In this document: piece by piece, positions 16,188 through 25,162 of the stretch
Layout of the letters: each line of letters begins with the position of its first letter
How positions within the stretch are numbered: the first letter of the stretch is position 1
Assembly (NCBI RefSeq): GCF_900090275.1
Contig: NZ_LT607755.1
Location: 6,200,001 to 6,264,000 of the forward strand
From: Micromonospora zamorensis
GTDB taxonomy: Bacteria; Actinomycetota; Actinomycetes; Mycobacteriales; Micromonosporaceae
Direction: 5' to 3'
Length of the DNA stretch: 64,000 bases
Notes under the pieces: model-generated
Database searches by the model: none
Told to the model about the DNA's origin: nothing
What the model saw: the letters and a program-made list of their open reading frames with translations, nothing else
Made by a program: the position numbers and the translations under genes

Positions 16188-16733
16188 ATGACGCCCGTAC
16201 GCTCCCTCGCCCGAGTCATGCTGAGCGGCATTTTCGTGGTCAGCGGTTACCGCAACCTCCGTTCCCCGGAGCGGCTGGCCAAGAAGGCCGCGCCAGTGAC
16301 CGACCGGGTTGCCCCGACACTGCAGAAGTTGAACCCCCGCATCCCCACCGACACCGTGCAGCTGATCCGGCTCAACTCGGCGGTGCAGCTCGGCGCCGGG
16401 CTGATGCTCGCCACCGGACGGCTCACCCGGCCCGCCGCACTGGTCCTCGCCGGCACGATTGTGCCGACGACCATCGCCGGGCATCCCTTCTGGAACGACG
16501 ACGACCCGGTCACCCGTGACACGAACAAGGTCCACTTCCTGAAGAACCTCGGTCTCCTCGGGGGTCTGCTGCTGGCCGCGGCCGACACCGAGGGCAAGCC
16601 GGGTCTGCGTTGGCGCACCGGCCACCGCATCGGCCATTCTCGACGTTCCATGCAGCGCGCCGTCCGTACGGCCCGGCGCGAGGCCCGGATCGCCGTCCGA
16701 TCCGCCTCCACCGCACGTCGCCTCCCCGGCTGA
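16188..16733 (+). CDS. DoxX-family membrane protein
   Basis: The 181-residue protein has four hydrophobic segments, with RVMLSGIFVVSGYRNLRSPERLA at the start and LVLAGTIVPTTIAGHPFWN and HFLKNLGLLGGLLLAA later, all characteristic of DoxX/DUF family proteins. Family members have been linked to redox or thiol stress, but the role here is unknown. The C-terminal tail is strongly basic (RRSMQRAVRTARREARIAVRS), likely cytoplasmic. ATG 16188 with AAGGGG upstream. Confidence 0.85.
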   Translation: MTPVRSLARVMLSGIFVVSGYRNLRSPERLAKKAAPVTDRVAPTLQKLNPRIPTDTVQLIRLNSAVQLGAGLMLATGRLTRPAALVLAGTIVPTTIAGHPFWNDDDPVTRDTNKVHFLKNLGLLGGLLLAAADTEGKPGLRWRTGHRIGHSRRSMQRAVRTARREARIAVRSASTARRLPG

Positions 16734-16948
16734 CCTGCGTCGATCCGTCTCCGTGCCACCCCCACCCCCCGCTAAGGCCGCGAATTACCTGAACCACCCG
16801 GTAGGCGTTAACGCGGTGGAAATGTCAAAAACATGTGTGGGATCGGACACGGTCGCATAACGCGGGAGGCACTGACGTGAGGCGCCGTTCTAGGCTCCGT
16901 GCAGGACCTGGACGGGTAGGACGACCTTGGTATGGGGGTGGCCACGCC

Positions 16949-18394
16949 ATGCCGACGGCTGTCGGTAGACGGGCGGACCGCCTCGCCCCAATCCAACGCG
17001 TGACGCGTGGGATCGATCGCAGGAACGTCGTACGGGGCGCCATCGTGGCCGCCGTCGCCTACGCCGCATGGCTTGCCATCGGCACCTTCGGGCGGCCGTA
17101 CAACTTCTTCGACATGAAGATCTATCACGGTGCCGTGGTGTGGTGGGCGAGCGGTCATGAGCTCTATGAGTTCATCGCGCCCGGAACCACACTCGGTTTC
17201 ACCTACCCGCCCTTCGCCGGCCTGGTCATGCTGCCGATGGCGCAGCTCCCGATCGGCATGGCCGGCATGGTCAACGCCGCCGCCAGCATCGCCGCGTTGG
17301 CGCTGGTGCTGGCCGGTTTGCTCCGCCCCATCGTGGATCGGCTGGCGTGGCCACTGTGGTTCGTCGTGGCCCTGGCGGTGCCGCTCGCGGTCGCCATCGA
17401 GCCGGCCCGGGAGACCCTCGGCTACGGCCAGGTCAACATCCTGCTGTTCGCGTTGATCATGGCGGACCTGATCGGCCTGCGCTGGCGCTCCCGCCGGGGC
17501 ACCCACTACTCCGCGACCGACGGTCCCCTGCTGCGCTTCCTCTACGGCGGCGCCTGGGCTGGCGCGGGCATCGGCCTGGCCACCGCGGTCAAGCTCACCC
17601 CGGCACTGTTCATCGCCTACCTGCTGATCACCCGCCAGTGGCGGGTGGCAGCCACCGCCATCGGCACCACGATCGGCGTGACGGTGGCGAGCTTCGCGAT
17701 CGTCGGCGACGAGTCGCGGGCGTACTTCGGCAGTGTGCTCTGGCAGACCGAACGGGTCGGCGCGGCGGACATGACACCCAACCAGTCCCTCGCCGGTCTG
17801 CTCGCCCGGCTGTACGACTCGATCGAAACCCCCGGGCTGCTCTGGTTCGCCTTCTCGGTGCTGATCCTGGCGCTGGGCCTGTCCCGGGCGGCGAGTTCCC
17901 GTGCCGACGGTGACGAGCTGACCGCGTTCACGCTGGTCGGCCTGACCGCGAACGTGATCAGCCCGATCTCCTGGACCCACCACCTGGTCTGGGTGATCCC
18001 GGCGATCATCGTGCTGGCCGACGCCGCCGTGCGCCGCCGGGAGGCCAGTCGGGGGATGCCCCAGCGCACCGGCCAGGGGACGGTGTTCGGCGGGCTGCCC
18101 GGGGTCAACGGGCTCCGCCCACCGATCTGGTATCCCACTCTGACCGGGCTCCGTCACGGGGTCGCCGCGATCGGGCTCTATCTGCTCTTCCTGATCTCCC
18201 CGATCTGGCCGTACGAGCACCAGCTACCGGAGATGTCGCACTACCAGGACGGTCTCTTCGGAGCGCTGATGGAAAACTCGCTCGCGGTCGCGCTGATCGT
18301 GCTCGTCGCCGCGCTGCCCTGGCGGCCCGGTGCGGAGCCGGCGTTCTACGGCGACCGGATCACCAGGGCCGTGCTGGTCAACGGCCGCCGCTGA
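16949..18394 (+). CDS. Glycosyltransferase family 87 (mannosyltransferase-like) membrane protein
   Basis: The 481-residue polytopic protein of the GT-C superfamily has RPYNFFDMKIYHGAVVWW in the first external loop, where the conserved aspartate of GT87 sits, then GFTYPPFAGLVMLPMAQLP and YGQVNILLFALIMADL, both typical of actinobacterial alpha-1,2-mannosyltransferases such as PimE. These use polyprenyl-phosphate-mannose to extend phosphatidylinositol mannosides or lipomannan outside the membrane. About ten membrane segments. ATG 16949 has GGGGGTGG upstream; the frame is open from 16835 but without similarity. The 215-bp gap before it is A+T-richer and probably contains the promoter. Confidence 0.85.
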   Translation: MPTAVGRRADRLAPIQRVTRGIDRRNVVRGAIVAAVAYAAWLAIGTFGRPYNFFDMKIYHGAVVWWASGHELYEFIAPGTTLGFTYPPFAGLVMLPMAQLPIGMAGMVNAAASIAALALVLAGLLRPIVDRLAWPLWFVVALAVPLAVAIEPARETLGYGQVNILLFALIMADLIGLRWRSRRGTHYSATDGPLLRFLYGGAWAGAGIGLATAVKLTPALFIAYLLITRQWRVAATAIGTTIGVTVASFAIVGDESRAYFGSVLWQTERVGAADMTPNQSLAGLLARLYDSIETPGLLWFAFSVLILALGLSRAASSRADGDELTAFTLVGLTANVISPISWTHHLVWVIPAIIVLADAAVRRREASRGMPQRTGQGTVFGGLPGVNGLRPPIWYPTLTGLRHGVAAIGLYLLFLISPIWPYEHQLPEMSHYQDGLFGALMENSLAVALIVLVAALPWRPGAEPAFYGDRITRAVLVNGRR

Positions 18395-18398
18395 ACGA

Positions 18399-18827
18399 TC
18401 AGGGGCAGTTGACCCATTCATCGGTGCCATCGGTGAAGACCTGCCGCTTCCAGATGGGCAGGCGCGCCTTGACCTCGTCGACCAGCCGGGCGCAGGCCGC
18501 GAAGGCCGCCGCCCGGTGGGCGGTGCTCACCGCGGCGACCAGCGCCACGTCACCGATCGCCAGCGGGCCGACCCGGTGCGAGACCGCCACCGCGTAGACG
18601 TCGGGCTCCGCGGCGATCTCGGCGGCCACCTCGCGCAGCACCTGCGCGGCGCTCGGGTGCCCCTCGTACTCCAGGCTCGTGACCTGACGCCCGTGGTCGT
18701 GGTCGCGGACCACGCCCTGGAAGGAGACCACGGCGCCGGCCCGACGGTCGGCGACCGCCGCCTCGTGGGTGGCGAGGTCGAGCGGCTGGTCGGTGACCTC
18801 GCCGAAGGTGATCGCCGGTGCGGTCAT
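18399..18827 (-). CDS. moaE: Molybdopterin synthase catalytic subunit MoaE
   Basis: The 142-residue protein transfers sulfur from MoaD thiocarboxylate to cyclic pyranopterin monophosphate. Visible MoaE motifs: [50 protein letters not shown], then the catalytic lysine region [12 protein letters not shown]. Its ATG overlaps the moeA stop by ATGA (18824-18827), so it is translated as the last gene of moaC-mogA-moeA-moaE. Confidence 0.97.
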   Translation of the reverse strand: MTAPAITFGEVTDQPLDLATHEAAVADRRAGAVVSFQGVVRDHDHGRQVTSLEYEGHPSAAQVLREVAAEIAAEPDVYAVAVSHRVGPLAIGDVALVAAVSTAHRAAAFAACARLVDEVKARLPIWKRQVFTDGTDEWVNCP

Positions 18828-20080
18828 GAAACACGCTCCCCAGGAAGCAGCGGCAGTGGCACGATGGGCACCCGGTCACCCGGCTCGCCGCTGGTGCCGG
18901 GCCTGATGACGGCGAACCCGTCCGCGCCGGCCAGGCCACGCAGCATCGCCGAACCGACGTGTCGCACCGGAGTCGCGGTGCCGGCGGCCCGGTCCAGTCG
19001 GACCAGCGCCAGGTGGGTGTGGTCACCGCGACCAGGCACCGCCTCGGCCAGGGTGACCTGCGGCAACACCGGCATCGAGCGGCCCTGCAGACCGGCGAGC
19101 AGCGGCGCCACCAGCGACACCAGCGCGACGATGGCGGACTGCGGGTTGCCCGGCAGCCCCGCCACGAAGCGGATCCGCCCGTCGTGCCCGGCCAGCCGGG
19201 CCAGGAGCATGGGGAAACCCGGCCGGACCGCGACCGTGTTGACCACGTAGTCGGCGCCCAGCGCCTCCAGGGTCGGGTGCAGGTGGTCGACCGGGCCGTT
19301 CATCGTGCCCCCGGTGGTGCACACCAGGTCGGCGCCGGCCAACGCCGAGCGCAGGGCCGCCACGTGCGCGGGCAGCGTGTCGGCCACCGGGCCGACCACG
19401 TCGGACGGGCGGATCTGGCAGCCGTACCGCCGCAGCCACCCGGGCACCGCCGGGCCCAGCGCGTCCCGGACACGACCGGCTGCCGGCGGGCCGGCGGTCA
19501 GCAGCTCGTCACCGAAGACGAGCAGCGCGGCGCGCGGCGCTCGTCGAACCCGCAGTGTGTCGTGCCCACAGGAGGCCGCCAGGCCGATCACCGCCGGGTC
19601 GACCGGCGTGCCGACCGGCAACAGCTCCTCATCGGCGTACGCCTCCTCCCCGGGTTGCCGCCACTCGGGCGTCTCCCGGGGAGTGCCGCGGACCAGACCG
19701 TCGACGGTCGTGGACTCCTCCACGCGCAGAACGGCGCTGGCACCCTCGGGCACCATGGCACCGGTAGCGATCTCGACGGTCGTGCCGTCCTCGGTGAGCG
19801 GCGCGGGGGTGCTGCCCGCCAGCACCCGGCCGACGACCCGCCACGGGCCGGTGCCGCGCACCGCCCAGCCGTCCACGCTGGAGGTCGGGAAGGCGGGCAG
19901 GTCGGTGCGGGTGGTCAACGGCTCAGCAAGGGTGGACCCGTCGATGTCGGCCAACGGTCGGGCGACGGCGGGCAGCGCGGCGGCCAGACCGACCGCGTAG
20001 ACCCGCGACCGCGCTTCCTCCCAGCCGGCTGGTGGAGGTGCGACGACCCGATCCGCGGTGGGTGCGGTTTCCGTGCTCAC
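18824..20080 (-). CDS. moeA: Molybdopterin molybdotransferase MoeA
   Basis: The 418-residue protein inserts molybdate into adenylylated molybdopterin. Motifs seen: [13 protein letters not shown] near residue ~65, [36 protein letters not shown] in domain III (the GGTS-like loop), and [22 protein letters not shown] 20080 with the expected length for bacterial MoeA. It overlaps moaE by 4 bp and follows mogA by 75 bp. Confidence 0.96.
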   Translation of the reverse strand: MSTETAPTADRVVAPPPAGWEEARSRVYAVGLAAALPAVARPLADIDGSTLAEPLTTRTDLPAFPTSSVDGWAVRGTGPWRVVGRVLAGSTPAPLTEDGTTVEIATGAMVPEGASAVLRVEESTTVDGLVRGTPRETPEWRQPGEEAYADEELLPVGTPVDPAVIGLAASCGHDTLRVRRAPRAALLVFGDELLTAGPPAAGRVRDALGPAVPGWLRRYGCQIRPSDVVGPVADTLPAHVAALRSALAGADLVCTTGGTMNGPVDHLHPTLEALGADYVVNTVAVRPGFPMLLARLAGHDGRIRFVAGLPGNPQSAIVALVSLVAPLLAGLQGRSMPVLPQVTLAEAVPGRGDHTHLALVRLDRAAGTATPVRHVGSAMLRGLAGADGFAVIRPGTSGEPGDRVPIVPLPLLPGERVS

Positions 20081-20155
20081 CGACCGAGCCTATCGGCACG
20101 GACCGACACCCGGCGGGGCCTGGCGTGGACAGGTCGGCGGGCGCAGCCGCGAACC

Positions 20156-20626
20156 TCAGTGGTCGCCGCCGCGCAACTGGTCGACGGTGTGCCCGAGGAT
20201 CGGCCCGAGCACGGCCAGGCCGTCCCGGGCGCCGCCGGTCGAGCCGGGCAGGTTGACCACGAGCATCCGACCAGCCACCCCGGCCAGACCCCGGGACAGC
20301 ACCGACGTGGGCACCCGGTCGCGGCTGTGCGCGCGGATCGCCTCGGCGATGCCGGGGATCTCGTAGTCGAGTAGACCCCGAGTCACATCCGGTGTGCGAT
20401 CCGACGGGGTCACCCCGGTGCCACCACTGGTCACCACCACATCGACACCGTCGGCGCGGGCGGCCTGCAAGGCGGCACCAACCGGCTCACCGTCGGGCAC
20501 CACCACCGGCTCGTCGACCTCGCACCCCAGCTCGCGCAGGCCGGCGACGAGCAGTGGACCGCTGGTGTCGGCGTAGACACCGGCCGCGGCCCGGTTGGAC
20601 GCGACGATCACCCGCGCCCGGATCAC
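20156..20626 (-). CDS. mogA: Molybdopterin adenylyltransferase-type protein (MogA/MoaB)
   Basis: The 156-residue protein has ARVIVASNRAAAGVYADTSG, VVTSGGTGVTPSDRTPDVTRG and GIAEAIRAHSRDRVPTSVLSRG, the MoCF-domain pattern of MogA/MoaB, which adenylylates molybdopterin before MoeA acts. It also has VVNLPGSTGGARDGLAVL at the C terminus. The GTG at 20626 overlaps the moaC stop (GTGA 20623-20626); the upstream ATG at 20650 lies within moaC and is less likely. MogA and MoaB cannot be separated by eye. Confidence 0.93.
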   Translation of the reverse strand: MIRARVIVASNRAAAGVYADTSGPLLVAGLRELGCEVDEPVVVPDGEPVGAALQAARADGVDVVVTSGGTGVTPSDRTPDVTRGLLDYEIPGIAEAIRAHSRDRVPTSVLSRGLAGVAGRMLVVNLPGSTGGARDGLAVLGPILGHTVDQLRGGDH

Positions 20627-21114
20627 GGCCGGTCCTCCGGCCGGACCCACTCGCCGGTCTTGCCGCCCTCCTTACGCAGCACCCGGACTGCCTCCACCGA
20701 GGCCGCCGGGTCGACTGCCTTGACCATGTCGATCAGAGCGAGGCCGGCGACGGCAACCGCCGTCAGCGCCTCCATCTCCACCCCCGTGCGGTCCGCCGTG
20801 CGGGCGGTGGCCGTGATCTCCACGGTGTCGGCGGTCAACTGCAGGTCGACAGTGACGCCGTGCAGGGCGATCGGGTGGCACAGCGGGATCAGATCGGGAG
20901 TGCGTTTCGCCCCCATGATCCCGGCCAGCCGACCGACCGCCAACGCGTCACCCTTGGGCAACCCGTCACGATGCAGCAGGTCGATGACCTCGGGTGTGGT
21001 CCGCAGACGGCCGGCGGCCACGGCCATCCGGCCCGTCACCGCCTTGGCGGAGACATCGACCATGCGGGCCGCGCCAGCACGATCGACGTGGCTGAGCTGT
21101 GCGGGTTCGGTCAC
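20623..21114 (-). CDS. moaC: Cyclic pyranopterin monophosphate synthase MoaC
   Basis: The 163-residue protein converts 3',8-cyclo-GTP to cPMP. It has ARMVDVSAKAVTGRMAVAAG, GIMGAKRTPDLIPLCHPIAL, and the catalytic GVEMEALTAVAVAGLALIDMVKAVD with Lys and Asp. GTG 21114 starts VTEPAQLSHVDRAGAARM, the usual start; the frame extends to 21198 without similarity. First gene of the minus-strand Moco operon. Confidence 0.96.
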   Translation of the reverse strand: MTEPAQLSHVDRAGAARMVDVSAKAVTGRMAVAAGRLRTTPEVIDLLHRDGLPKGDALAVGRLAGIMGAKRTPDLIPLCHPIALHGVTVDLQLTADTVEITATARTADRTGVEMEALTAVAVAGLALIDMVKAVDPAASVEAVRVLRKEGGKTGEWVRPEDRP

Positions 21115-21149
21115 GGTCGTGAGCCTATCGGTGCGGTACGACGGCGTTC

Positions 21150-21219
21150 GGAAGGAGCGGCGTCGCGCTGACCGCCGCGCCGGGTGCTGACGGCGCACCG
21201 GTCGGACGCCGCTCCTTCC
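21150..21219. terminator. Long-loop inverted repeat between moaC and the AfsR-like gene
   Basis: The perfect 15-bp arms GGAAGGAGCGGCGTC (21150-21164) and its complement (21205-21219) enclose a 40-base loop that can form its own GCGCCG/CGGCGC hairpin. It is downstream of the minus-strand AfsR-like gene, so it probably terminates that transcript. There is no T-run. Confidence 0.5.
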
Positions 21220-21377
21220 TCGCCGACCCGCCGCCGAGGTCGCTGGGGGGACCTGGCAGCGGGTACGTGTCGACGACCCGGTTCTGCCCAGGGGCAGAAC
21301 CTCCCCCGTTCGTCGATACGGCCGAGAAGCTACCGGGTGTGGCGATAAGAAATCGATAAACGCTGTGTTCAGGCAGG

Positions 21378-24300
21378 TCAGCGCTCTGCGGCCGGGTTCG
21401 CGTCAGCCAACTCGGCGAGACGGCCTTCGACCTCGAAGCGCTCCGGAACGCCCATCCGCCGGAAGATCGCCAGCGCCCGCTCCCAGTGCCTCCGGGCCTC
21501 GACCGGGTCGACGCGGACGAAGTGTTCAGCAAGCCCGGCCAGAGCGCGTCCCTGCTCGTACGGGTCAGAGACGCGTTCGGCAAGCTGCAAGCCCTGGCGG
21601 TGAGCCTCAAGGGATGCCGGCCCATCCCCGCTCGCCAACAGGGTCGTGCCAAGATCGTTAAGGGCGATACACTGCGCATGCCGCTCGCCCGACTCAACGG
21701 CCAACTCGAAGGCATCCAGGTGCTGTCGTCTGGCAAGGTTCAGCTTGTTGAGTCCCCGATACGCGACTCCCAGGACGTTGCGGGCCTCGGCCTCGCCGTA
21801 CCGGTGACCGGTGCGGCGGAACAATGACAGCGAGGAATTCAGCAACGCCGCGCTCTGCCTGTACTGCCCGAGGCGAACGCGCACCGCCGCGAGATGGCTC
21901 AGAGCATTTGCCAGGTGGTAGTAATCCTGATTGAGCCGTGCCTGGAACAGGTGCTGTCGGTGAATCTTGAGCGCCTCGTCCCATCGGCCCAGCAATGCCA
22001 GCGCGATACCCAGATTCGGCAGGGCCAACGGCACGCGGTTGTCGTAGAGGCGGCGCTCGGCCAGGCTCTGCCGTCCCATCGCGACAGCCAGCTCAAGGTC
22101 CCCGCTGAGCAGGTGGACGACGATCAGATTCGAACGAAGCCGGGCCAACTGCCGCCAGTCGCCAGACTCACGGCAGAGCGATATGGCCGCGCCGAGATGA
22201 GTTGACGCAAGACGGTGAGAGCCTGTCTTCACCAGGGCTGATGCGAGATAGTTGTGCATCGAGACGATGGCGGGTTGGTGTTGGAGCGCTATCGCCGAGG
22301 CGAGACCCGCGCGATGGATGGCAAGAATGTCGTCGAAATGTCCCCGCACGTGAAGAAAGCGCCACAGGGTCCGGGCGAGCTTCCACACCTGGTGGTGGAG
22401 TCCGTGCTCCACACCGAGGCCCACCAACATGCCCAGATTCGTGCGCTCCCGCTCAAGCCAGTCAACCCCGGACACAGTCTCTGGGCCGATCAGGTCGGGA
22501 CGCGGCGGCGGACCGGCACCGACCTCTTTACGGACGTCAACGGACTGGTGCAGCTCCGAGGCGGCCTGCAAAGTGGCGTGCAGAGCGAAGTCCAGTAGAC
22601 GCGTCACGGCCGCCATCATGGCTTCGGGCGTCTCCGAAACCAGGCACTGTGCTCGCGAGTACTGCCGCAGGAGGTCATGAAGTCGGTACCGACCTCCCTC
22701 AACCTCGTCGACCAGGTGCAGGTCCATCAGATCATCGAGCAGCCTGGCGACGACATCGAGCGGAAGGTCGAGCAGGGCCGCGACCATCTCCACGCTGTGC
22801 TCACCGCGATGAAGACTCAACATCCGGAAGGCCCGTTGGGCGGGGACAGGCAAGGGCCCGTACGACGTGGCGAAGGCCCGTGCCAGCGTCCGGTCACCGA
22901 CTTTGAGCTGATTCAACGCTGGAGAATCGGCCGTCAGGAGAGCCGCCAGATCCGCGACCTTGCGTGCGGGTCGATGGGCAAGACGTGACCCAGCGAGCCG
23001 GATCGCCAACGGGAGGTGCCCGCAGCGACGGACGACCTCTGCGGCCGCCGCCGGCTCCTGGCCGATTCGCTCGACGCCGGCAGTCTGCGCAAGCAGTTTC
23101 AGCCCTTCGTCGAGAGTCATCAGGGGCAACGACTCCGGTGGGCCGACGTCCAGGTCAGCCAATCGTCGACGAGAAGTCACCAGGACGACCGTGCCCGGCG
23201 ACGCGGGCAGGAGAGGGAGGACCTGGTCACTGCCCCCCGCGTTGTCGAACACGACGACCGATCTCCGGCTTTCGAGTTCGCGGCGCCACAGCTCCGCCTT
23301 GGCGTCGAACTCGACCGGTATGCGCTCCGCCGGAACTCCCAACTGTCGGAGCAGTGTGACCAGTGCCGCCGACGGCCCGATTCGGGTCGTCTCGCTGTCC
23401 CCGCACAGGTCGATGAACAAGCGTGCGTCCGGGTATCGCTTCGACAGACGGCGAGCTAGATGGATGGCCAGGGTCGTCTTTCCGCTGCCTGCCATGCCGT
23501 CGATCAGATGCACCGCCGAGATTCGATCCTCGACTCGGCGGGTCTCTGCCAGCAGCCGCGACACCACCTCCTCGCGACCGACGAAGTCAGTCACCGCTCG
23601 AGGAAGGTGATCAACAGGCGCACGCCGATGCCGTTCATCGGTCGGGGCGGGCGCGTCTGCAGCGAGCCAACGCGCTGAGGTCGGACGGGGTGAGACGCTG
23701 ATCGCCGACTCGCCTGCTGAAGCCTCGGTGATGATCTTCGAGTGCAGGCCTTGGATGTCTGGTCCCGGTTCGACGCCCAACTCCTTGGTGAACGTCGTCC
23801 GAACCGCGTCATACACGACGAGAGCTCCTGCGTGATCGCCGCGCTCGTACAACGCCCGCATGAGGAGGGCGTACGCCGGTTCCCGGAGGGGATGACGAAC
23901 AACGACCTCCCGCAGCAGCGGTATCACCGAGTGGTGGTTTCGCCCTGACCTCAGCTGGACGTCGGCGAGAATCTCCACGGTCAACAGCCGTTCCTCTTCG
24001 GCGACGACGGTTCGGGAGGTGAGGACGGGCCCGAGCGGGACGCCGGCGAGCATCGGACCCCGCCACCGAGCCAATGCGCGTTCCAGCAGCTCGCGAGCAC
24101 GGTCCAGGCGCCCGGCCGTCAGTGCTTCGCGACCCGCGTTCCGTTCCAGCTCGAAACAAAAGACGTCGACCCGTTCCGGGTCCACAACGAGTCGATAGCC
24201 GTTGCGTTGACGTTCGATGGCACCGTAACCGGCCGGGACAGCCTCGAAAGTCCGGCGCAGATTGGCCGCATAGGTCCGCACATTAGCCACGGCTGATCGC

Positions 24301-24464
24301 GGTGGGCAATCGACCCATAACTCATCGACGAGGTCATCCAGTGTCACCAGCCGACCGGGCTGCACTGCGAGCATCGCGAAGATTGCCTGCTGTTTGGGCG
24401 TACCGAGGCGCAGCATGCGGGTAGACAGTTGCACCGAAAGACCGCCCAGAACCTGAATCTCCAC
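21378..24464 (-). CDS. AfsR/SARP-type regulator with NB-ARC and TPR domains
   Basis: A 1,028-residue STAND-type transcriptional regulator. Residues 1-~95 are an OmpR-like winged-helix DNA-binding domain (EIQVLGGLSVQLSTRMLRLG, PRSAVANVRTYAANLRR) and ~100-245 a BTAD domain. There is a linker, then NB-ARC from ~300 with Walker A DGMAGSGKTTLAIHL (~325), SVVVFDNAGGSDQVLPLLP and GHLPLAIRLAGSRLA. From ~690 to the end it has helical TPR-type repeats (GNVLGVAYRGLNKLNLARRQHLDAF and so on). Such proteins act as signal-gated activators of secondary-metabolite or development genes. GTG 24464 follows AGGGGACC. Base usage is visibly less G+C-rich than the flanks. No biosynthetic cluster is adjacent. Confidence 0.9.
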   Translation of the reverse strand: MEIQVLGGLSVQLSTRMLRLGTPKQQAIFAMLAVQPGRLVTLDDLVDELWVDCPPRSAVANVRTYAANLRRTFEAVPAGYGAIERQRNGYRLVVDPERVDVFCFELERNAGREALTAGRLDRARELLERALARWRGPMLAGVPLGPVLTSRTVVAEEERLLTVEILADVQLRSGRNHHSVIPLLREVVVRHPLREPAYALLMRALYERGDHAGALVVYDAVRTTFTKELGVEPGPDIQGLHSKIITEASAGESAISVSPRPTSARWLAADAPAPTDERHRRAPVDHLPRAVTDFVGREEVVSRLLAETRRVEDRISAVHLIDGMAGSGKTTLAIHLARRLSKRYPDARLFIDLCGDSETTRIGPSAALVTLLRQLGVPAERIPVEFDAKAELWRRELESRRSVVVFDNAGGSDQVLPLLPASPGTVVLVTSRRRLADLDVGPPESLPLMTLDEGLKLLAQTAGVERIGQEPAAAAEVVRRCGHLPLAIRLAGSRLAHRPARKVADLAALLTADSPALNQLKVGDRTLARAFATSYGPLPVPAQRAFRMLSLHRGEHSVEMVAALLDLPLDVVARLLDDLMDLHLVDEVEGGRYRLHDLLRQYSRAQCLVSETPEAMMAAVTRLLDFALHATLQAASELHQSVDVRKEVGAGPPPRPDLIGPETVSGVDWLERERTNLGMLVGLGVEHGLHHQVWKLARTLWRFLHVRGHFDDILAIHRAGLASAIALQHQPAIVSMHNYLASALVKTGSHRLASTHLGAAISLCRESGDWRQLARLRSNLIVVHLLSGDLELAVAMGRQSLAERRLYDNRVPLALPNLGIALALLGRWDEALKIHRQHLFQARLNQDYYHLANALSHLAAVRVRLGQYRQSAALLNSSLSLFRRTGHRYGEAEARNVLGVAYRGLNKLNLARRQHLDAFELAVESGERHAQCIALNDLGTTLLASGDGPASLEAHRQGLQLAERVSDPYEQGRALAGLAEHFVRVDPVEARRHWERALAIFRRMGVPERFEVEGRLAELADANPAAER

Positions 24465-25162
24465 CGGTCCCCTGTTCCAGCCGTGCCAGGTATTCAGTCG
24501 ATCACGCAGCGAAGTCTACGACCCTCTTCGGTGACGCACTGCTCACGGGGCGAAGGGGGATGGCCGTTGGTGACCTCAGGATTACCGTGAGGAGGGTCGC
24601 TTGATTGCCCTATCCGCAGCCGCACCATGTCGACAGCAAGTTGCATCGGCACCAGCGGTTCCGCGTCGTGGCCCTCGAGCCACTCGAAGACTGACGCCTT
24701 TACCCCGTCAGCCTGGCACCTCGAACGCGTCAACTCTGCCCCTGCCGCGTTGATGCCTCTCCAAACTCCGGATGAGGCAACTCCTGGGGTGCCGCAGACC
24801 TAGCGAATAACGCGACCATTACCTCGTCGGATACCGTCTGCAGTTGGCGCCTGTCCCACGAATCCAGCATCGGGCCAGTTCGACCGCACTCCGTTCAGTA
24901 GCGATGGACAGAACGTCACAAAAAACCTCCAACTTGGCTAATGTTGCGCATACCGACATTTAATTCTTCTAACCCGCCGATCCTTCTCTTAAGCTGCCAT
25001 TCCAAGGAAGACCTCCACTTTGGGTAGGTCCTCGAATTGGCTCAGCGAGAAGGGGGCAACGCGATGCGCGGCAGCGAGTGGAACTGACCCCTCGAGTGGG
25101 GACGTGCACGAGCCCCGGACGGTAGGCTACGAGCACGGCAGAGGCAGTCCTTCGGGAGTGGC
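24465..25162. other. 698-bp non-coding, A+T-richer stretch
   Basis: No convincing gene is present. It contains A- and T-rich runs unusual here (CACAAAAAACC at 24918, TTTAATTCTTCT at 24959). The best open frame is 24494-24733 on the minus strand (79 codons, TTG start), which has no recognisable similarity. It likely carries divergent promoters for the AfsR-like gene and the GGDEF-EAL gene. Confidence 0.6.

Noticed and set aside
15506..16231. Longer start for the GNAT gene at 16231
   Set aside because: The extra 59 residues have no family similarity and overlap the DoxX-gene start region.
24494..24733. 79-codon minus-strand frame upstream of the AfsR-like gene
   Set aside because: TTG start, no recognisable similarity; kept only as a remark in the non-coding feature.
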